Assembly (NCBI RefSeq): GCF_000003855.2
Contig: NW_003101677.1
Location: 306,922-370,921, forward strand
Reading direction: 5' to 3'
Length of the DNA: 64,000 nt
Source of the DNA: Blastomyces gilchristii SLH14081
Lineage: Eukaryota; Ascomycota; Eurotiomycetes; Onygenales; Ajellomycetaceae
Shown here: piece after piece, positions 10,801 through 21,930 of the stretch
Numbering within the stretch: the stretch's first letter is position 1
Layout of the letters: each line of letters opens with the position of its first letter
Translations under genes and position numbers: made by a program
The notes under the pieces: model-generated
The model's input: only the letters and a program-made list of their open reading frames with translations
What the model was told of the DNA's origin: nothing
Databases searched by the model: none

Positions 10801-12899
10801 CATGGGAACCGGCGAATCAGGCAGCTGCAGGCAGGCTGGGCTGTGGCAATGTTTGCGCGTGCTGTTTCCCTCGCAGACTCGCAGTAGTCCAGACTGCAGT
10901 TGGGCGCCCGCGCTGTCAACGCACCCAAGTCAGTCAGCGCAGCGCACTTGCCAGTGTTGCCACCAACAACCAACAACCAACAACAAAGAGTTCAACAACT
11001 CAACGGCCTGGCTCATCCGTAGCTTCAATCAACCACTGTACCGTACCTTCATATCATTATGCAAGTTCTACATATTTAGCCGAATCGAGGAGACTACCAA
11101 TGACCAAGAAGATTCATTGCGAACACATTATCTTACTATTTCTTTATTGCACCACTGTGATTAAACATCCCTCCTCTGTAACTAACTAACTACAGGTCAT
11201 TAATAATATTATTACGCTACGTACGCTGTATGTTTGTTGTCTGTCCTCGACTCAACATCCTGCACCAGATCGGCTAGCTCGCCCTTCAAGTGTTCTCCCA
11301 AGGTTTTGAAGTTCAAAAAGGAAGAAATAGCGCGTTTTAGCTTCCCACCTAAACAGCAAAAACTAAACTACTTTCTGCTGGCTGGGTGTCTCGCTCAAAC
11401 TAAAAAAAGGGGGTGAGCCAACAACAACCAAACGACGTCTGGCAAGCCAAGGGGTTGTGCAGATGGGAAAATGGAGCTTGGTTGTCTAATAAAATAATTG
11501 GACGCGGGGGGCGGGACGGCCTGGCAAGAATAATAATAGAGAATAGAGAATAGACGGCTCACTGCCGGTTCCGAGGGAGCCCCTACCTTGTTTTTGTTTT
11601 GAGACCGTTCCACCGCTTTCATACTGCTGCACAAGTATGTACTACTCATCCCACCATACGTGAGTGAGGGTCGTTTTATTCATTACAGCGTATTATTATT
11701 ATTCTGAGCCGGGCGTCGCTCTGTGGTAATAATGGTGGGGGAAAAAGGCATTGAAGACATCTCTCATCTCTGACACAGAGCAACGAGCATCCGGTCCTTC
11801 AAATAATAATGCAGTCGAGCATAGCATGGTTGCTTTCTCCCTCCCTCACGCTATACGCTGCGTACCCACCCCCCCCCCCCAAGCGTCGTGGGCCTTCTAT
11901 GGAGAGTGGACACAAGTGCCTGCCCCTAATCTAGGTTTATGACGCAGCGCCAAACGAGGGGTAACAATGTTAAAGGGGATAGGGGGCTGCAGTGTTTGAT
12001 AAGCGGCAGGATCGCTCTGTACGCTGCGTAATTGCCCAGGTGGTTGTTGCGCCAGTGCACCAGCTGTTGTGTACGCTAAGGCCCAAAAACGCAAAGCTTC
12101 TGTGCCCAGACGAGACGCCAAAGAGCATCGTCGGAAGAGCTGCGCTTGCTCCTGAACTGATTGGTCATGGCTTCCTGTCTCGCTTTCATTGGTTCTGCAG
12201 CGAAGTTAGTTGCCCTTTTTGGTGTAAGAGGAACCGCCGGCGGCCCTGGTACGGCCCGAATCGTCAAAAGGGGAGGGGGCCCATCGAAGCAATATGCTGC
12301 GTAATTATGTGTGCGTGGCACAAACTAGCTAGCATCAGACTGGCAATTCCAATTCGATAGCTCTGATCGAAGGTGGACCGGCTATTTTATGAGGAGTAAT
12401 TATGCTGCATGGCACCTCCTCCAAAAAAAATTCGTGGCGGTTGACGGCTTTGTGTATGAAGAATGGACGATATGTGCAGCAGGCCACCCCCCCTTTGACG
12501 CAGCTAAAGATCCTCCCAAATGGCCCTTCTCAATTGGAGGGTTTCAGCTTCCCGCTCCCGATTATTCCCCTCCAGCTCCCCTCTACTACTCCCTGCTCCT
12601 TGAGACGCCTCTTGCAGGTTCGGATTTTTTTACATTATCAGCCGTTACGGTGTAGCTAACTAACTAGTTAGCTTATCAGATGATGCCCAGAAGATACCCT
12701 ACCCCGCCCAACGACTATTGACATGGGCTACGTGGAGCGATCAGGAAAGCTGAGCATATGATCCTCAAGGACCGGTGGATTAATCAATCCTGATCAAGGT
12801 TAACTTAACTATCTCTCAACTACTGTACAAAACCACGCCATCATTGGAATTGATTGATTGATATGATTATTCTCACACCGCCAGCTCATTTGCAGTCTG

Positions 12900-13560
12900 G
12901 ATGTCTGGACGCTACACTGTATGTAGCTGACAGACTCTGGCCATGTTTATTGATAAATCCATTCTGCCAACAATCAGATTGCAGTTTGAAACTGGTTAAT
13001 CAGTTTCAGAATAAATAGTTACCATTGCTGTCAACTCTGGTGTGAATATTAGTTATATCTTGCCAGTGTTGCTGAAAGGCATCTATGAAGTGATGTAATA
13101 CATGTATTGTCTTTGAGTTAAATAAAAACTATGCATAGATAGATAGATATGTAGCACTCTTCACAAGTTTTCAGATCTCTATATCTGTGGATAATCTTTT
13201 CTTCTGTTCATTAACTAGCTCACTCTTCTTGCTACTGTCTGTTCTTATTATCTCAACAACTGTTTTCTCTGCTTTTTCGAAGTATTATGAGATTCATTGA
13301 TAATAATATATGTATGTATGTATGTATGTATATATACATCAGTATAACTATCAACTCTAAATCTCTAAATCTCTGAGTATCTATTACTTTTTACTTTTCT
13401 ATTTTTTCCTCATGTGAATCAAATGCCTAGTTACTCTATTCATTCTCTCATCCTCTTATTAATTTATCATTTCATCTATTCTAATAGCAATATAAATGTT
13501 AGCTACTCATGACACTTCTTCACAGAGTCTCTCTGGTATTGCAGTACAGCCACATGACAT
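12900..13560. other. Small AT-rich island, possible decayed repeat
   Basis: The stretch is visibly richer in A/T than its flanks, with few CG, CC or GG steps and many TCT, TCA and CTG words, the look of the decayed DNA right of 47 kb. It contains a TATG/ATGT microsatellite (about 13307-13330). No protein domain could be read in any frame, so its origin as a transposon scrap is a guess from composition. Confidence 0.35.
13307..13330. repeat. ATGT tetranucleotide repeat
   Basis: About five ATGT units followed by ATATATAC. Simple sequence repeat inside the AT-rich island. Confidence 0.85.
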
Positions 13561-13726
13561 CGCATCTTGAAGGATCTTCAAGACATGAGAACAGCAAAGG
13601 GAACCACAGACATGTACAGAGAGACAGATGATCAGAGAGACACACAGGCATGTACATGTACATTAAATTTACAAGTACATGTCTATGTTAATGTTCTTCT
13701 TAAAGTGTTCACACATTTCTGTCAAA

Positions 13727-13761
13727 GTGCATGTACAGTAGTACATGTACTATACATGCAC
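13727..13761. repeat. Nested palindrome of TGTACATG words
   Basis: Nine-base arms GTGCATGTA (13727-13735) and TACATGCAC (13753-13761) are perfect inverted copies and enclose another 10-bp palindrome, GTACATGTAC. The neighbourhood has further TGTACATGTACA words at about 13652-13664, 13674-13682 and 13873-13880. Confidence 0.8.
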
Positions 13762-16719
13762 AATAATTATACATTCACATCACTGTTGCTGCTCCCCTTT
13801 GTTAAGTAACAGGAATCAAGGTCTAGAATACAGATTACAACCAGCACTCAAATTGTCAGGTTACACGTACATACATGTACTGTGCATACCGCCCAAGGAC
13901 CAAGATTATACTCCGTATAGCGGAAACAATTCCCCGAGGGAGGTCTATATTTCTTCTGGATTCAAGTATAGTATGATAACAAGGTTACGAATCTTACGAT
14001 TACGATTGCGCAGGGCTTGGGCTGGCCACCCGCCAGGAAGAAGTGGACTTTTTGTTCTAGAGCAGGCCAACTCGCCTAAATAGGTTCGGAACAACGATGG
14101 CAGGCAGGAGGAACATACTGAGATTCAAACGAGCTGGTTCCAAAACGAACGCGAGGGCAGATTAAATAATCAATAACCACCCAGGTATTGGGGTGTTAAG
14201 CCAAAAAAAGAAAAAAAGGGGAGAAGTGGAACTCATCATGAGATCAGAGAGGTAATAATGGAGTCATGTTCTTTGGTTTCGAAAAGAGTCTTTTTTTTCT
14301 CAGAGAATCTTTTTTTCCTGATGTTTCATCTGCCTGAAACACCATACGTGTACATACATACAACACTTCTTCCATATCCGCGAGGCTCTTGTCTGGCTGA
14401 TTTAGCTCCAGAGTTCAAACTACATGTACAGAGTAGAGACATTACTATTCATGGCCTGTTATGGCGGAGTCGAATAATGCTCCATCATTGAAAATGAATA
14501 TCCGTATGCTCCTTGAAAAGGCCTGACCCCCCCCCACCCCTTCCTGTCTGACTATATTCTCTGTTGTAGTCAAGGTGTGTAAAGAAATGGTCAAGAGTGT
14601 ACCCGCTGAAACCCCAGCGAGCCTCAGCCCTGTAACTACTATGTACATCTGCCACATCATAGGCGTTTGGTTCTGGGCTCCTTCATGGAATATGGGGTAA
14701 TTATTATCTGTAACTTGGTAACCATGTATATCTGAATACTGTCTGATATCTATGATGCTTCTTTTTCCGGGGGAAGTGGTGGTTCCAGGGTTACTCTGTA
14801 CTTTTTTTATGAAACAGAGTTGCCCAAGGACCGTTCATCAACATAAAATATGACTAGGTAGGTAGGGAGTTATTTTTGTTGAAAGGGCTCAAGTCTCATT
14901 CCTACCAACAATAATGTATAAAATTTGGCGGGGTATGCGCAGTGATATGAAACAATAATAATTTATATTGTTCTCCTTTGCCCTGCTTAGTATCTAATAG
15001 TACAAGTTAGGATCTCGCCGGGGTATTAATTGCATTGCCCTGCGCCCTGCCCTGCACAGCGGAGTGTACGCGCTGTATAATGTTACTTTGTAACATGTAG
15101 GAACAGGTGTCAAATTAATACTTGCGTGCCGCAGGGACAAACAGACATACATAATTTGGCGGATACAACGTGTTCCAGACGTTGGGCGGTTAGTGGTCCC
15201 TGACTTTCTTATTTTGAGGAATACATACTTTTTCGCGCTGGAGTTTAGAACACGTTTCAGATTCAACTGGCTGGGGTCAGATCGGCGGAATTCTTTTTAT
15301 CAACAGTTGAGGACCAGGAGGGCGATGGTGGATTTGTTTCGGATTATCCCAAGCATAAGGGCGGGCTATTTGTTGTCCCAAGTGCTATTTATTAACTTCA
15401 ACTTACCGGTCAGGCCAGAAACTGGTTTTATCACTGGAAGTTGTCCGTAGAAGCGGCAAAAATCAAGTTTTTTAAAAACGCCTTTTTCTCAGCGTCAAGT
15501 GATTTTCTTTCTATCCATGCAGATTTGCTCTTTTGATCCCCTTTTCTTGCTATTCACGTGGACCTAATTGTTTGGAGAATGCAAGGTTGCTGCTCCTCTC
15601 TGTGTTGATACACACGAACAGCTAATGATCAGAAAGCGGGGTGTACAGTACAAATGATATATCCCATACTCGGGGGCCTGCTTGCTGATTGTCTGGTCAC
15701 TGCAAAAGGCCTCAGGATTATATACTTGGGCTTGCAAAACCACCAAGGATACCTGCGTGTACCAGTTGGCCGGGGGGGAGCTTCAGTTTGAATCTTGGTT
15801 GGATGTAATTGATCCTGTGGACTGCGTAGGGAACATATGTGAGTAGGAGGTAGGCGGGGAAGGGGGTTGCTACCTGTTCATGAACTTCAGGTCGAGGCAG
15901 TTTGATATTGGTATCAATTGAATTTCTCTTCTAAGTTAGCGAAAAAGCAGAAAGGTTCCCCGGGATATCTATTGTTTATTGGGTTGGGGGGTCGGTGGGT
16001 CCGGGGATATGAATCTCCTCTCCTTCGTTCATCGCAGATCCAGATCACCTGTCATTGGTAAAGTTGGGAGCCAAAAATCTCAACGACTTCGGTCTGATCT
16101 ACCCAGGCTTGGGAATGTGATGTGTGTTCGGACTATGAATACGTGCCATATTATAAGCTCTCTCCATAATTGACAGATTCACCTAACTCGAATTGGTGAA
16201 CCGTGTGCTGCACAGAGAGTCATCCAGCCCGCTCTCCGCGAATCAAACATCCCCATTTGTTTCATTGTGCTACACCGGCATATCTTAAGACTTATCAAAC
16301 GAATGAGGTTGCATGTGCGAAAATGCACAACGCGCATGCAGTCTCCAGCTGCAGTGTGTGTGCCCTCTGCGTGCGACTTTTTCCCGCCTACCAACTTGGG
16401 TCCTGCGTTCCCGTTGGCAGGTTTGGAACAGTCAAAAATAGAAAAGCTCTCTCAGTTGCTATCGCGTCATTGGATAGATATATAGTTTTTCAGCTGCAAC
16501 TGCAAATCATATCCGTTAGTGACGGACCGGGGACACACTCCCAATGGCAAACCGTGTTCCCCGTAAACCGGTAATAGGTGCGCCAGCGTGGTCGGCAGCT
16601 GCAGTTGCGCGCATTTCGCCGAACACGGAGACTCTTTTCTGTGCTGAGTGCGAGTGTCAAAAGTGCAACTAAGCATGAACGCCGGAGATTGACTGGTTAG
16701 CAGGAGGGCAGTATCAATT

Positions 16720-16740
16720 GATGATGATGATGATGATGAC
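16720..16740. repeat. GAT trinucleotide repeat
   Basis: Seven GAT units in a row, then a GAC. Simple sequence repeat in the gene-poor stretch. Confidence 0.85.
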
Positions 16741-18331
16741 GATACCCTTTTGAATAATGAGACCTCTCGTCAGCGGCGTTTCTAAGTTTCCAGCCTGCAT
16801 CTCAACCTGGGATCTCCATTCAAAGTTCAGCAATAAATGGCTTCAAACCTCAACATATGATTTGCCAATGCTTCCCCCGCCAGGCAAGAGGGGAAGGTCT
16901 AGAATATTAATGAGGGCCGATTTCCTTGCAAGGAGATTTGAAAAAGCTAAAACACGGTCATGGGGGCATTCATAGTCGATGAGATAGATATATTGGTAAG
17001 AATAATATCTAGACAACCATCTATCCTAATCCTTACCCATATAGAGAAAATTTCTGAGAAAATGACATGGAATAGCAATTGATGCTACCTGCCTGATATT
17101 CTATCGAGGTGGCGTTTCAACATTTATTGAAAAAATTCCCACACTCTACACTGGATCTGCATAGTTTCCGTTGTTGATATTGGACGAGGCCAATCTTGCA
17201 TTTCTGCTCTGCTTCGGCATTTTGGCCTATTGCACATATTTCATGGCACCCATACATACATAGCTTATTAGATAGGTTAGAGGCAAGAAGAGCGCAGGGG
17301 TATCATAGCACTAAGCAGAGGACTCGCACTTTTGCATGGGCTCCATATGGGGGTCACTTGATTGATTCAATCCTTCTGTGAGGTGTTTATCGCTTGCCAT
17401 CGGGGCTCAGTGTCAGTGATTGTATTGGCGAGCCTCAAAAAGAGAAAGGCGACGATGTATATGTACCTGAGCCATTGCCCATTCGGTTTCCAGCCAGAAC
17501 TAGCAGAGTGTTTCTTGAATCCCTGGGAGCATTCAAATGATCAACATGACCAAGAAAATAGTTCGTCAAAGGGAGATAGTTGTCTTCAATCTCGTCCTCC
17601 ATATCTCGTTGGACGCAATGAAAATGGAATTCACTGTAGTTAATATTCATTGGCCTTATTTGGGCGAGATCAAGGGGCTGGCATCCATGGAGTTGGTTGG
17701 TCCAACACAGAGTTACTGAGCAGCGGCAAGAGCCTGGGGATTGGTTTAGAAAAAGCAATAATGCATAAGGTCATTCGTTCAAATGAACAATATTTCATGG
17801 TAATGCCGTCAAGCTCGCCTATGCTCAATAGCCGCATTACTGCGGGTCTGCGGAATTTGTTTGAAGAAAATGCGAATTATACCCGAGAGAGAAAGACGTT
17901 ATCAGTACGTTCCAGTCATCGCAACTAAACGGTTAGGGAAAGCGTTTCTCTGCTTTGACATTGGTGTTCGGGCTCTCTCTCCTAACTACCAAGCCGTTGA
18001 TTCCTTCTCAGGTTCTGACCACCTTACGACGAGTTTCTCGTTCCATCCCATGCCATTAGTCTTCTCCAATAAGGGAATATTTGTATGATATGACGCATAA
18101 ATGTAGGTACCATTAGCCCATGCGTGTTATACCCATGTAACGGGGACAAGCAGTAGAGAGTAGGTGATATGTAATTTCTTGAAGGTGTAGATTGATGTAT
18201 ATACACGTTAAGTGATGGGAATATGGATATAGATATGGGAAGGCGGAATGTTTGCGAGCTACGTAAAAGAATTGTTAATAAAGGAAAGACAGGAAAGGAA
18301 TCAATCATTGAGTATTGCAGACTAGAATACT

Positions 18332-21300
18332 TCATATCGCCCATTCATCCAGATTATCTGTAGCACTGATGAATGGCTCATCGATTTGCTTGATCGCGTA
18401 TTCGCTACAAAGAATACTATTTACCAACAAATATGTTAGTCCTTTGAAATTAAAAATTTAATGTGCTAAATAGAGGGGGTATGAAGGATGAAGGGAAACG
18501 GAGTAAAAGGTAGGGTAAACTTTCAGAACTCACCAAGCTTCAGCGACCAACCCGTCCAAATCACGTATTACCTTCTCCCTCTTCCCTCCAGTATTTATCT
18601 CCTTGCTCATTTCGATCTGGAGATCGCGAATGCGCTTCCTCTTCGCGGACCCCGCCGCGTCCAGTACTTTCTTCCCTAGACAGTCGCTGTGGAACGCATG
18701 TTGGCACGGGAAGACGAAAAACTGTCGACTAAGCAGTGGTAAGGAGCATATCCAGCATTTCTCCCCGGGCTCAACAATAGCATATCGGGTATCAAGTGCC
18801 GCAATCTCTTTCCGTATCTGTTCTGCTGTATGGGCTGAATTATCCATTTCTTGCCGCAGTGAGTCGATGTGTCGCGAGTAGTCTTCCAACGCCGTACAGA
18901 TCTCGTCCTTGAAATCGTCGACGACGACAAAATCGGGGAAGAAGGGGATTAGGTCTTCTATACGAAGAAGTTCACAGCGGCGTAAAAATTCAATTGCATC
19001 TTTGATTCCAGTGCCTGGTTGCCTGATTTTTTTCTCGGCTACGAGGAGCCATAGCTTCTTGCGAAGTTTGTCATTTCCTTCAGGAAGATCTGCAACATAC
19101 GCAGCGAGTTCAATGTCGTTATGCTTTAGAGCAAGCTCCACAGCTTGCAGATATTGGCACATCGTAGTATAGATGTGAACGCATGACTGGACACGGTTAT
19201 GCTGGATGCATAAGCGGAGCGCAAAATCGGCATCATACGGTGGCGGAGAGGAAGGTTGAGAGGAGAGGTATGTTAGTAAAGCAGCTTCTGACGGAGAAGG
19301 GTGTGCCGCATGTATGGAAATTAGCGTGTTGTGTACTGCTGCTGATGGGTTGGGGTGATTGGCAATTATGAAGTTCAGATAACGAACGGCTTGGTTTTGG
19401 CTGAGAGGGACCTTCGTGGTGTTGTTGTAACTTAAAAGGGCAGGAATGAGCTTTTGAGGGTCGAGATCAATCTGTCTCATTAATATATCGACCAGATCTG
19501 TAGCAACGTGTGTCATGAGAACGCTGCTATACTTGTAGAAAACGTCTGGATTTGTCTGCTTCTTAAGCACATTGAGAGCTTCACCCCATTTCTCTCGCTG
19601 GATCCAGTACGAGAGGACAAAATTGTAGTCGTTGGTCACACTCGCAAAATATAGCAGCTCCTCCTCCCTTCCATGACTGCCCACGATGTCATATACAGTT
19701 TTCGGATCGAGGTCTGCTTTATATTTTTTAACGAAATCCTGAAATTCTTCACGCACATCGTTGAGTGCATCTTTCGATTCCCCCGCGTTTGTCCCTTCCA
19801 CCAACTCCGCTTTCGTTGCAATAGTGTCATCGAGTGAGTTGAGTTTGGACATGAAAACTTCAACAAGCCAGTTTGCAATCATCGCCCTTTGCATTATTGC
19901 AGATTTTTTATATGTCGAAATTTGTGTCAGTAGGTATTTTCTTAGAGCATCCTGTTCCCCTTTATTCAAAAATGTCAGGCAAACCTCCTCGAAGCTTTTG
20001 CTGCTTTTACCCCATACCGCGGCAGCTTCCAGATATTGGCCTTTATTCGCGAGATGGTCACCCGATGCTGTAGCAACAGCGTCTTTCTGCGCCGAGCCAC
20101 GAGCATACTGCAGGGCAGCGTCGAATTTCTGCTCTTTCAAAAATACCTTCCATATATCTCTGTCTTCATCGTTGGCCGCAATCTCAAAGATTTCCTTACC
20201 AGCGAAGAGCCAATATGTATTTTTCTTTTGGTCTGCCACTAGACCAAGAGTACCCTCGCCAGGCTCAAGAACAGCTTGATCATATACGATCTCTCCGCTT
20301 AGCCGGTTGACTGCCACGATGCGACCTTCGACCAGAGTTAAAATATGCCACTGGGTCAAAGTCATCCCTTTTATAGGGTCCTGTATCAATTTTCGGCCCC
20401 CTCTGGAAGACTCGGATGCTGGCAGAACGGACCGGGCTAGCAGTTTGGCTTTATCAAAAATACGATCTCCCAGCTCTGGCGATGACGATGATATCGGAAC
20501 TGAGCCGTACAAGACCCCTTGGGACGAGAGCCATGCGAACTGTTTCCCGGTGGTTTCTTCATCGTCTCCATATTCACCTTCTGGAGGATCGGGTTGCATT
20601 GCAAGGAGCGAAGGCGCCAACGGGGATAAGACTGTGACCTCGTAAACCAGGGGGGTCTCTTTATGGAAAAGGTCTGCATATATTGAGCTACCGCCTTCTT
20701 TGCCATGTTTCCCCACACGTCCCATGAAATATAATATCTTCCCGTGTGACGATAGTATAACATTTCTGTAATCCTGCTTTCCCGGAACTGAACCCACCCA
20801 GATACCCGTCACCGCCGATGCGGGGATCTTATACACGGAATTAACATATCTTTCGTCCCTCCGGTAGAACTCCGATAAAGGTTCGATGTAAACCTCATAG
20901 ACGTTCCCATCTGTCGCGCCAACTAATATCTCTCTGGTCGAAGCAGTCGGTAAGGAAGGATTCCACGCGATGCTCTCGATCAATACACCCTTCAACCGAG
21001 GGAGGGCTTTGGGTTGTCGCGACTGTGTGTGGAGGTAATAATTTTCGCCAAGAGTAGTCGTGATGATAAGATGTGAAGCCGAGGGATCGAGGAACATGCG
21101 TCGAATCAAGCCTATCTCTGAGGACTTTTTCGGTAGATCGATATCTGTGGAGGAAGTTCGGGGGTCTGATTAGCGTCCTATATCCCTCGTTTCTGTGAAG
21201 GATGGCCCGCCTAATTTAAAGGTATCTTATCTTACCATCGATATCCTCCGCATTATCTAGATCAATCCGTAAAATCCTCCCCGACGCTAAAGCAAGAACA

Positions 21301-21452
21301 AGAACGTTGTTCGCGACTTGCGCGGCGACGAAGTCCGTGGCTATGGAGAACTTAAGCTGAACCCGCTCGACATTGAAGATAGGCGTAGCGGTGTCAGCAA
21401 GCTTTGCCCAGCTGCTGGCAGCAACATAGCCGCTTGATCCATCCAGCGCCAT
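18332..21452 (-). CDS. VPS18: Vacuolar sorting protein Vps18 (HOPS/CORVET core, RING-H2)
   Basis: Three exons: 21452-21236, 21144-18534 and 18416-18332, giving 970 residues. Exon 1 runs to IDLDNAEDID and joins exon 2 at DIDLPKKSSEIG. The last 85-base exon is needed: without it the RING lacks its last cysteine pair. Exon 2 ends LVAEA and exon 3 continues CILCSEYAIKQIDEPFI and ends DEWAI. The N-terminal half is the Pep3/Vps18 beta-propeller, followed by clathrin-like helical repeats and a RING-H2 at about 869-955 (CWIC, PCQHAFHSDC, CILC). Vps18 is the core scaffold of the HOPS and CORVET tethers on late endosomes and vacuoles. Two TGATATCA palindromes lie just upstream. Confidence in family and exon joins is high. 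Confidence 0.95.
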
Positions 21453-21501
21453 TATGCGCTAATATGCAAAAGTTATAACATTGCGGGATTCGAGTCGCGT
21501 A

Positions 21502-21524
21502 TTGTGATATCAGTTGTGATATCA
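21502..21524. promoter_or_regulatory. Two TTGTGATATCA repeats upstream of VPS18
   Basis: TTGTGATATCA occurs at 21502-21512 and again at 21514-21524, each containing the palindrome TGATATCA. They lie 50-73 bases upstream of the VPS18 start (the gene reads leftward). Related GTGATATC words occur near 24800, 25023 and 37918 in other promoters. A binding site is inferred; no factor is named. Confidence 0.45.
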
Positions 21525-21930
21525 AGGGTAGTCGTTTTCAAGTTTCTTGCTGGAGCTCGGTTGCCTTGATGCAGATGGCGCCAAGACACCGCCCCAACGT
21601 CATTGGATGGCTAGTGATTACATAAACACAGTCCGGCAAACCTTAACTGGAACTTAGAAGTCGACAGCCACTGAATTGAATAAATAATATATAAAATTAC
21701 ACCCTCATAGGGGTAGTGTTTCCGCTGTAGTTAAATACCTATGCCGGGCATAATTCTAGAAGGAATAACCATCTATGAAAGAGACAGGGAAGCCATATGC
21801 AAGTAATGGTAACAATAAAAACAAGCATGGACGATGGAACAGGCATAACGGGTCATTACAAACCAGTGGTAGTTTGGGGTAATATCATCATGCAACCAAA
21901 AGAAATATTCCAAACAACCTACAGTTACCT

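Larger units (their letters stand above)
10801..18331. other. Gene-poor intergenic stretch
   Basis: About 7.5 kb with no frame that resembles a known protein; the longest frames are about 120 codons and compositionally random. The content includes CAACAAC runs near 10968-10985, a C12 run at 11869-11880, several GCTGCGTA-type words (about 11857-12300), a small AT-rich island (about 12900-13560), TGTACATG palindromes (13640-13890), and a GAT repeat at 16720-16740. Non-coding RNAs or very small genes cannot be excluded by reading alone. I found no tRNA-like box pattern. Confidence 0.5.

Noticed and set aside
16203..16574. 123-codon plus-strand frame in the gene-poor stretch
   Set aside because: Composition looks random, no start context or partner exon, and nothing recognisable in the translation.
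18530..18532. TGA at 18530-18532 as the VPS18 stop
   Set aside because: It would cut the RING-H2 in half. A GTGAGT donor lies right there and the exon at 18416-18332 restores the CxxC pair in frame.
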